In this document: positions 31,701-39,615 of the stretch, one piece after another
How the letters are laid out: each line of letters starts with the position of its first letter
Position numbering within the stretch: the first letter of the stretch is position 1
From: Caulochytrium protostelioides
Taxonomy: Eukaryota; Chytridiomycota; Caulochytriomycetes; Caulochytriales; Caulochytriaceae
Direction of reading: 5' to 3'
Assembly (NCBI GenBank): GCA_003615045.1
Contig: ML014171.1
Coordinates: 36,733-100,732, forward strand
Length of the DNA stretch: 64,000 bases
Made by a program: the position numbers and the translations under genes
Notes under the pieces: generated by a model
Told to the model about the DNA's origin: nothing
What the model saw: the letters and a program-made list of their open reading frames with translations, nothing else
Databases searched by the model: none

Positions 31701-34600
31701 AGGAACTGATTGTCGAGACGCAGGCCCGTATGGACGGTGCCCATCGCGAGCTCGAGCGCGAACGGGGTGCGCAGCTGGAGCCCTGCGCTGGCCTTGACCT
31801 GCGTCGTCGAGACGACTTCGAGCCCGACGCGGCTGACCGCCGCCAGGCCTTGCGGGTGGCTCTGCTTCAGGTTGGCGGTGGCGCGGTTCACGATCTGGCT
31901 GACGATGCGGGTGCTCAGGTTGATGCGGAGCTTGCTGAACGTGATGAAGCGCTCGTCGTAGCTCGGGCCGAACATCAGTCCCGTCGTGCCCGTGTACGAC
32001 TCGAGCTGTCCGCGGTCGTCCATCAGCGCGTCGAGGAACCGCTGCGTGGCCGGGCCGACCTGCGGGTTCTTGTCGAGCACGAGCCGGGCCGCGAGGTCGG
32101 TGGGCACATGGTTGCGGAACACGATGCCTGATGGCATCGCCATCTCGGCGAGCACCGCGTCCTCGACCGTCATCGTCATGCCGAGGTACCCGCAGTTGAC
32201 GCTGATTGCGGGCAGCTGGTCGTCGAGGTCGCTGCCGATGCGGCCGACGGCGCTGAACCCAGGCGCGTCGGTCAGCTGCGCGAGCTGCATGCGCTGGATC
32301 GCGATCGGCAGCGCCTTGCCCTCAGCCGTCACCAGGTCCACCATGCGAGGAATGTCCACGACGCTCGGTGGAATCGTCACCGGGATCGCTGTCTGCCCGT
32401 ACAGGCGCGTGGACCACGCAAATGTATGGTCCGCCTCGACGTCGCTTTCGACGCTGACGTCGCGGATGCTCACGTGCGCGTCGCTCGGTTCCGGGAAGGC
32501 GAACAGCGGGTTCATGGCGGCCGCGAGGCCGTCCGCCGCGGCCTCGGTGTTGATCGGGAACATGGTCATGTCGCCCGCGACCGTCATGGCCGTGGCCGTG
32601 GTGTTGAGCCACATGGCGCCCGTGCGCACGCGCATCGCGGGCTCGTTCTGCCCATAGATGGTCAGCATTGAGGGGTAGGCGATGTGGATGGAGGGCGGCA
32701 GCGGCAGGAAGCGCGGCAGCGCGGCCGTGAAGGGGATATGGACGCTCGTCGACGCGACGTCGATGTCGATCGTTGTCTGGTTGGTCATGCTCGCGATGCC
32801 CTCGGGCGACAGCAGCGCCAGCATCTCGTCGATGTGCAGGTTGTGCACGAGCTGGCCGAGCGGCAGCCAGATCTTGAGCGGCGCGGTCGCTTCCTTCAAG
32901 TACTGGCAGTTGCCGATCACGATTGGCCCGACGATCGAGAGCGGTGTCGTGTAGTCCTGCTGCAGCATGCTAGTGACGGCCTGCCCAATGGCGGGCCCGA
33001 CCTGGCTCGGGACGATGGTCGGGTCGTCGAAGCGCATGTGCAGCGTCATGTTGTTCTCCTGCAGGCCCGCCGTCATGCCCATCTGCTCCATGCCAATGCG
33101 GGCGAAGGGCACGTTGGCGATGGCGAGCCCCATCTCCATGCTTGCGATGGGGTTCATGGTGACCTTGAGCGGGTTCTCGAACGCCGAGCCGACGTGTAGG
33201 TCCACGCCGTGGTCTGACATGTGGATATCGACGTGCTCGAGGTGCATATCCGTGAAATTGTCGAGCGCGTGGATCACGTTCGCTGCGCCATACTTGGCAT
33301 GCAGCGCCTGGTTGAGGTCCGGCGCGAGCATGAAGGGCGGCACGAGCTTCCAGATCTCGGTAAAGTAGCTGCGCACGGTGCCCAGCTCGAGGTCGCGGTG
33401 GATCGGGAGGTGGCGGTACATGATGATGTTGAACATGCGGATGCGCGCCCGTGTGCGCAGCACCAGTTTGCCGTCCTTCCAGCCCTCCTCGCTGCTCAGC
33501 TGGCGGACAATGTTGGCCGCGGCATCGGCGTTGCACCCCTCGAACGAGAGAATGCCCGACATGTCAATGACGATCGGCTGGTTGAGCACGACCGGCAGCG
33601 CGGGCAGCTCGAGCTTGGCGAGGTTGTTGCCGTCCGTGTCCTGAATGTAGTAGTCGGCGGGCATGATGGTCGACCGCAGGGGCAGCCAGAACACCTTGGG
33701 CACCTCGGCGCGCATCGTAAAGTTCATCCCCGTGTCCGTGAACGCGTCGGTGTTCATGTAATGCAGGGTCAGGGTGTCCAGCGCCTGGTGCGCGACCTTG
33801 TACTGGATGATCGCGGGGATCACCACAAAGTAGTTGAGCGGCACGAAGATCAGACTGAGCGCGGCCATCGCGGCCATCACGTTCCAGAAAATGAAGTGGC
33901 TGCGCCGCATGTGCCCGTTGCAGTACTTGGCAACGCGGCGCTCCGCGTCCGTCAGCCCCGGGGTGCGGAAGTCGAACGTGGGCTGGTACCACGCCGCGAC
34001 CTTGCCGAACAGTCCTCGCCGCGGGCGCCGAGCAAACACGTCGTTCGTCGCCTCAAATAGCGTCGCGTGGTTCGGCCGCGACTCGCTGCTGATCGGCGTA
34101 TGCGACGCGGCGAACGCATCGTCGTCCGCGCGCATGCCGGGGCCGTACTCGTCGTACGCGTGGTCGACGGCGTCGCCCGCATGGCGGTGCTGCGACCGCG
34201 GCGCGGCACGCTGGTACAGCCCCGAGGCCGGGCGCGCCGCACCGTACCCGTCCCACGCGGGGACGACGGGGTCCTGGTACGCGGGTGCGATGGGCTCGGG
34301 CTCGTACCGCTCGTAGGCATCATAGGCCTGCTGCTGCTGCTGCTGCTGCTGCTGCTCATGCCGATGCTGGGTATGCGAAGGGGGGTGCGTCGACGGCGCT
34401 GCCGCCGCCGCCACAGATGCAGCAGACAGCGCGGCCGACCGACGGGGAGCGGCGCCGGCCGCGCCCGCGCGGGCAAGCATGCCGGCATCGCTGTCGCTGT
34501 CGCTGCTCACGTCGGACGACCCGCCAATCGTGCTGGGCGCGCCGTCGAGGAAGGACTGGGCGTCCTCCCACGTGGGCGCCGAGGTCGCGCTGCGGGCCAT
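19538..34600 (-). CDS. Giant single-pass membrane protein with tandem DUF3712/LEA-2-like units
   Basis: The protein has 5020 residues in one uninterrupted frame. Residues 1-230 are disordered and polar, with nine consecutive Gln, and carry no signal peptide. One transmembrane segment lies at about 235-265 (FIFWNVMAAMAALSLIFVPL), so the rest should be luminal or extracellular. After it come divergent units with the fungal DUF3712 signature, then at least 21 units about 161 residues apart (about 1195-4418). Each has the pattern RFTDTDATQxxVAxLV, GPRV, LxxGxSxxDxITAFxKV, a PLDL stretch, and xxIGYxxAxxxLNGxPL. DUF3712 is found in yeast Tag1, a vacuolar protein needed to end autophagy. LEA-2 domains of Tag1, Vac7 and TMEM106B have been predicted to bind or transfer lipid. 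The tail has Asn-Ala-Thr sequons and Ser-Ala-Ser-Met repeats. Function here is not known; the scale far exceeds Tag1. The ATG context CACCATGG is strong. Confidence 0.9.
19866..19932 (-). repeat. 12-bp in-frame repeat, Ser-Ala-Ser-Met tail
   Basis: A 12-base unit (plus strand ACTCGCGCCCAT and variants) repeats about five times near the 3' end of the giant gene, encoding SMSA/SMGA/SMDA tetrapeptides. Confidence 0.8.
19980..20085 (-). repeat. 15-bp in-frame repeat encoding N-glycosylation sequons
   Basis: A 15-base unit (plus strand GTCGCGTTGAGCGCT) repeats about six times and encodes Ala-Leu-Asn-Ala-Thr. The tail carries seven Asn-Ala-Thr sequons plus an Asn-Ser-Ser nearby. Such a cluster makes sense only on the luminal or outer face, agreeing with the predicted topology. 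Confidence 0.8.
28756..28795 (-). repeat. Poly-glycine GGC/GGT tract in giant gene
   Basis: A run of about a dozen Gly codons interrupts one unit of the giant protein near residue 1940, likely in a surface loop. It is simple in-frame trinucleotide expansion. Confidence 0.8.
34328..34354 (-). repeat. Nine-copy CAG tract (poly-Gln)
   Basis: Nine consecutive CTG on the plus strand read as CAG (Gln) in the cytoplasmic head of the giant protein. Confidence 0.9.
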
Positions 34601-35369
34601 GGTGACCTGCGCGTCGACGGCGCGACGGCGCGACAGCGGGCTGGACGGCCTATCAGACGCGAGCGCCGGACGGCCGTATGCGTGGTGGTTCTAGCAGAAA
34701 ACCGTCGGAGGTATGCGGATGTCCCGTGGTCTAAGAAGAAGGCATGTGGCGGGGCCGCGATGTCATGAGGCCGCGGCAAGTCGAAGGGTCCGGTACGCTG
34801 GGACGCGCACGATGCCCGCTGCGAGATGCGGTAGGCCCACGCCACGACGGGGATACCGATCCAAGCGATGGGTGCCAATCGGTGCGTCTCTGAGGCCTCG
34901 GCGCTGCGTGTCGTCGGCGATGGGGTGGGTCGGGACGCGACGCGACGCGACGAGACCGGGATGCGCCGGGATGCGCTGAAGCGTGAGCGTGGCCCCGGAT
35001 CGAAGCGGAGATGTCCTGACGCAGCCCACGATGACGATACCCTTGCGAAAGGAGACCCGATGAACCAGCCGGGTTCGCGATATCGAGCGGTCGGACATGA
35101 GTCTGCTGGGCCACGTGGCCGTGGGTGCCGGAACGCCAGCGCTTGATATCTGCGGGCCTGCGGCCCACATCTCGCCTGGAAAGGCCGGGATCCCGGCGGA
35201 AGCGGGACCGCACCCATCGGACCCCCGCTGGCGTGAGGCGCCGCAGCGGCTCGGCGAGCGGCGGCGCCAGGACTCGACCCTGTGTCCGGCACCCCTCCGC
35301 TCACGCGGTCAGCGCACGCGCCTCGCCGCTGGCCGCGCCGCTGTCTCTCGGCACGGCCGACCATCGCGC

Positions 35370-35405
35370 ATCGGCGGCATCGGCGGCATCGGCGGCATCG
35401 GCGGA
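35370..35405. repeat. 9-bp tandem repeat
   Basis: TCGGCGGCA repeats three times followed by a partial copy, in non-coding DNA. Confidence 0.7.
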
Positions 35406-35733
35406 GTCGTCTGCACCGTCTGTCTCGCCTGCGCGCGTGCCCCGACACGCCCATCGCTCTGCAGACCACCGTCCGGTGGCAGGACGGTGGTACGAAGCAG
35501 CAGCGCCCGCCGAAATGCGGTCGAAGGCACGGCCGCGGCGGCACCAGCGAACCCCCGGAGAACCATCGACGGACGGGGCTTTGTCGCTCGCGCCGTCTGC
35601 GCGCATCGGCGACTCAGCATCGGCCATCGCTCATCGCCCATGCCTCGACCGCCTTCCGGTGCGCGCGCGACGCCAGAAGGCCCCCGCGCCCAAGCCGCAT
35701 GCGCGCGGGAACGGCGCGCAAAGAGGTCGGAAA

Positions 35734-35782
35734 GTCGAAAGCCGAATGCCGAATGTCGAAAGCCGAATGTCGAAAGCCGAAA
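35734..35782. repeat. 7-bp tandem repeat, seven units
   Basis: Seven units of the form G[C/T]CGAA[A/T] run head to tail (GTCGAAA, GCCGAAT, GCCGAAT, GTCGAAA, GCCGAAT, GTCGAAA, GCCGAAA). The unit is not a multiple of three, which argues that this DNA is not coding. Confidence 0.85.
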
Positions 35783-37264
35783 GCCGCGAGAGGCGGTCTA
35801 CTCAAGCGCCGCAGGGCGCCGGGGGTCCGCCATCCCCTGAGGAAAGGCCCCCCGTAGGCCCCAGAGGCGTCGGCCCGATGAAACAGCGACGCGGGTGGCG
35901 CCAACGTGACCGGGTGGTCGCGCATTGCGCCGTCGCTCTCGTCAATGCCCAATGGCAGTGCCCAAGCCGGCACGGGGTCTACCCCGGCGGGCCGAGGCCG
36001 CACGCGAAAGAGCAACACCGCTCCCTCCTGACTCCTGAAGGCTCCTCTGACATGCGCCATGAGAAAAGCAGTGGCTTTTTTTATACAGCGGAACCTGGAC
36101 TTGCGGCGGCGGCAAGCGAACCAAGACCACGGGGGGAGCCGATGGATGCCGTCGCCTGCTGTGGGGTCCGAAGCCTCGAAGGTCAGACGTCGAACAGCAA
36201 GGGCCATCGTCGGCCTTTACGAGTGATGAGCACCTATCGACGTGGTGAGACGGGCAGTGGTTATTGATGGAACGCTCTCGCGACCATCGCCCAACGAATG
36301 CATCAGCGGCAACGCCGTACAACGATACGCTTCTCTGTGATGTGACGCGGCTCCCGCGGCCCCCGAGGTCGTCTGAAGGGTTTGTTGTCATACTCATCGG
36401 AGTTTTGCGGATGCGCGGTCCATCTTGACCGACAGGGGTAGCACCGTCACACAACGAAGACAACGAGCATGGGAGTCCACACTCCAGCGGGGATGTCGGC
36501 GTGATCCAAAAAGAACTGTCACCACAGTCATCGCCTGCATGCATGCATGCAGGCATGCGTGGGTACGACCGGGGGCCGACGCGCAAATCCGGAACACACC
36601 ATGATCGCAAGATGGTCCGCCGCACATGCAGCTCGCGGTTCATTCACTAGCGTCGTCTACACATATCTTCCACTCACGCATCAGTCCACCTCCAAAGAGA
36701 CCTTTGGTTACCGCGTTAGCGATGCGACCTTGGTCCCATTAAGAACGTGGTCGCATGGCCTCGACTCCAAGGGCAAAGTCTTCATTTATCAGGACCACCC
36801 GTACGAAGTAATAGATCTGTGGCCGCCATGGAGAACAAACATGACACCGCGGTCATCCGCATCACGCGGCAGGGTTGCTCTTCCGCGATCGACCAGCAGC
36901 GCGTCCGTGGTATGCCGTGTACGGCAACTCCGACAGGAACTGCACCGCCCCCGTGAAGCTAAGCCACGCCTGCGAAGGACCGACCCGGCCGCTAAAACCC
37001 CTCGGTGGCCAGCCGCCACTCACCCCACGTCGGGCCGACGAAGCGCCCTTATCGGCGATCTCCTACGGCGCTTCTTCTGGCGACGCACGAGGACCTCGCA
37101 ATCGCCGAGTCGCATCGTGATGATGGCATGTGCTGCTTCTGTGAATCGTTGAGTGTCGCGCGCGATCATCCGTTCCCTTCTCGGCGCCACGCGTCTCGCT
37201 GCGGCCTCCTCAACGTCCATCGGTGCGGGTGCCATCAGTCCCTTCTCCACGCTCGTCAGAGCCC

Positions 37265-37489
37265 ATGCCGGACACCCCATCGCCGTCGGCATCTGCGCCG
37301 TCGGCATCTGCGCCGTCGGCCGGACCCTCCGAGCTCTCGACGCTCGCCACCGAGCCGGACGCCGTCCCGTTCTACAAGGACATCCGCACGAAGCATGCGC
37401 GACGCCAGATCGACCATCTGATGGCGCGGATCGACGAGCCCGTGCACCTCCCGCCGCCGCCGAACGCCGCGCGCCGCGCGCCCGTCGCC

Positions 37490-37520
<31 letters not shown>

Positions 37521-37939
37521 ACCCGCTGGACGGCGTCGGCGTCGTCAAGCACACCATCCAGGGCTCGAGCGCCGCCGCGGGCAGCGGCGACTTCCACACG
37601 TACCGCCACCTGCGGCGCAAGGAGACGGCGCGCCTGGCGCAGATGGACCGCGACGCGGCGGCCGACGCGGCCGACGCGGCCTTCCGCGCGCGGCGCGAGG
37701 CGCTCGCGGCGCGCGAGGCCGCCGCCAGCGCGAAGCGCCGCGCCAAGCGGCAGCATCGCCAGGCCGCCGCCCGTGGCCGCGGCCGCGGCCACGCCCGCGC
37801 CGGCGGCAGCGCCCGCGCGGGCGCGGCGGCCGCACCCAGCGACGCGGCGGCCGCGGCGGTGGTCGCACCGTCTGCGCCGATCGGCCCGGAGCACGCGTTG
37901 TCGACATCGCGTCAAGCATTTGTATCGGATCATACATAG
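37265..37939 (+). CDS. PRKRIP1: PRKRIP1 homologue, spliceosome-associated (DUF1168)
   Basis: The 224-residue protein has the hallmark DUF1168 block IQGSSAAAGSGDFHTYRHLR at about residues 98-117, nearly identical to human PRKRIP1 ([20 protein letters not shown]). A long Ala/Arg/Lys-rich helix follows (residues 118-175), as in the human protein. Human PRKRIP1 is a component of the catalytic-step spliceosome, where the long helix bridges parts of the complex. The N-terminus is Ser/Pro-rich and the tail is Gly/Ala/Arg-rich. The first ATG in frame is at 37265; the frame is open further upstream only from a GTG. It is convergent with YIPF6, with 72 bp between stop codons. Keeping a spliceosome factor is notable because none of the genes here shows an intron. 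Confidence 0.88.
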
Positions 37940-38011
37940 GCCATCGGGCCTGGGAACACGCCCATCCGTGGCTGCGCCACAGCTCGGCGGAATCGGCGCC
38001 CCGCGCGCGGG

Positions 38012-38716
38012 CTAGTCGAGCAGCGAGCGCGAGATGAGAATCATCCACGCAATGACCGCATAGAAGAGGAAGATGGGGTAGACGGCGAGGATCTTGCGGC
38101 GGTTGAGATTGGTGTCGGCGAGGAAGTTGTTGGACGCGTACGTGGACCACGCGAAGGCGATCGGCGTCACGATGAGGCGGACGAGGACGCTGGGCACGAA
38201 CAGCGACACGAGCGACGCCGCGACGAGCGGGAAGATGCAGTACCCGAGGACGCAGACGGACTGGAAGAAGGAGATGCGGCCGCCGAGCAGCTTCGAGTTG
38301 ATGCTGACGACGACGCTGCCGAGGCAGACGATCGCGAACACGGACGTGAAGACGCCGGTCTTCTGCGACTCCTGCGCCGTGACGCTCAGCCGCACCGACA
38401 GCACGAGGCACAGGATCATGGGGCCCCACAGGTCCCAGTCGCGCAGCACGTTCGAGTCGCCGTACGGCACAATCACGCGGCGCGTCTTGTGCCACAGGTT
38501 GCGGAAGTCGCGCATAAACGTGTCCCACACGGGCTCGTCGAGCGTGTCCATGTTGGCGTTCGTCCGCATCTGCTCGCGGCCGAACCCCGTCATGGTCGAG
38601 GGCCCGTGGGCGCTCGTGGCGGCGGCCGGCGCCGTCGACCGGTTGCCCGGCGCCGGCGGCCGCGCGCTCGAGCTGCCGCTCAGCCGGGCGGCGGCGTCGG
38701 CGCCCGGCGTCGCCAT
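38012..38716 (-). CDS. YIPF6: YIPF6/Yip4-type Golgi membrane protein
   Basis: The C-terminal two thirds is a Yip1 domain with five hydrophobic segments. Diagnostic YIPF6 phrases are present: TLDEPVWDTFMRDF, RDWDLWGPMILCLVL, INSKLLGGRISFFQSVCVLG, and the ending NRRKILAVYPIFLFYAVIAW. These proteins sit in Golgi and ER-Golgi vesicle membranes and interact with Rab GTPases; precise function is unsettled. The chosen ATG at 38716 gives 234 residues, the same as human YIPF6 (236), and has G at -3 and +4. An in-frame ATG at 38968 would add 84 Ala/Pro/Ser-rich residues but has C at -3 and +4. The gene is convergent with PRKRIP1. Confidence 0.92.
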   Translation of the reverse strand: MATPGADAAARLSGSSSARPPAPGNRSTAPAAATSAHGPSTMTGFGREQMRTNANMDTLDEPVWDTFMRDFRNLWHKTRRVIVPYGDSNVLRDWDLWGPMILCLVLSVRLSVTAQESQKTGVFTSVFAIVCLGSVVVSINSKLLGGRISFFQSVCVLGYCIFPLVAASLVSLFVPSVLVRLIVTPIAFAWSTYASNNFLADTNLNRRKILAVYPIFLFYAVIAWMILISRSLLD

Positions 38717-39615
38717 GCCGCGGGTCGCTGGCGGAGCGATCGCGAGCGCGGCGGCCGAGCGCGCTGCCGAGGCCGTGGGCGACGCGGGGCCGCGGTCGTC
38801 GTCGATCGCGTCGACGGTACGCCACGTGGCGGGTCCTGGCGCGGGCGCGGACAAGGGCGGCCCGGCGCTGAGCGGCGAGCGGGACGCGGGCGACGCGGCG
38901 GTCGCCGAGAGGCCGGCACGGGGGGATCCGAGGGCGGAGCGCGGGGAGGCGGCGGCCACGGCCGGCATCAGCGGCGTCCGGAGGCGCGATGCGGCAGGCG
39001 GCAGGCGGCAGCAACCACAGCGACGGCAGCGAGAGCGGCCAGGACAGCGGCGACGCGGCGGGCGAGGGCCGGGGGATCCGACCGCGGGACGGGAGAAGCG
39101 ACCGACGAGGAATCGAACGCGTCGGCGAGGCGTCGGACGCGGCGTCGTCGTCGTGCGGCCATGGGTGGCGCCCGAGCCGAGACCTCGTCCCGATGCCGAT
39201 GTCGTGGGCAATCGCTTCCTCGTTCGTCAGGTGGATGCGTCCGCTGCATCGCGACGCAGCAGCGGGTGGCCGATTCATACGGGGGCCTGCGAGGACGTGA
39301 TCGCTGGGCGGCGAGCGACGCGCCGGGACGCGCGCGCGCGCCGGGGCAGACCGGCGCGACGCCACGGGCCGCGGGCATCGGCGCATCGGCGCCCACGGGC
39401 GCGCCTGGCCGGCGCTCGTGGACGCCACAGCGCGTGAAGCGCCATTTCTATTTTTTTTTCTGAGCATCGATAAGCCACAATACCCAACCGAAAACACTCG
39501 CCTCCGCTCCCCGCGGCTGATCGGCCATACCCAGCCAAGACCCACCAACGACGCGTCGTCCATGTCCAGGAGATCCCAGGAGACCCTCTCATCGACCATG
39601 AGCCACATACAAAGG
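38717..39615. other. Intergenic region, YIPF6 promoter and RasGEF 3' end
   Basis: About 900 bp, very GC-rich next to YIPF6 and AT-richer between 39440 and 39615, which should be the RasGEF 3' UTR. The YIPF6 frame stays open to about 39211, so a longer N-terminus cannot be fully excluded. Nothing else is recognised. Confidence 0.45.

Larger units (their letters stand above)
34601..37264. other. 2.7 kb divergent intergenic region, giant gene and PRKRIP1
   Basis: No gene is recognised. The region carries a 9-bp repeat (35370-35405), a 7-bp repeat (35734-35782) and a GCAT tetranucleotide run near 36536-36555. The segment 36040-36880 is moderately AT-richer than the flanks. Long open frames such as 35125-36267 are Arg/Ser/Pro-rich and domain-free. 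The region must include promoters of two divergent genes, but I see no decisive elements. Confidence 0.5.

Noticed and set aside
35125-36267. Possible 380-codon gene upstream of PRKRIP1
   Set aside because: It crosses a 7-bp repeat whose period breaks frame, and it is rich in Arg/Ser/Pro with no domain.
36547-37152. Open frame containing a stretch like GKVFIYQDHPYEVIDLW
   Set aside because: The phrase looked vaguely like a translation-factor SH3 fold, but the flanks are unrelated low-complexity sequence and no full domain is present.
38717-38968. Longer YIPF6 N-terminus starting at the ATG at 38968
   Set aside because: Would add 84 low-complexity residues; that ATG has C at -3 and +4, whereas the ATG at 38716 has a strong context and gives the normal family length. 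Not fully excluded.
39100-39125. Second GTTCGATTCC-like word on the minus strand
   Set aside because: No T-stem pairing and no cloverleaf; chance match.
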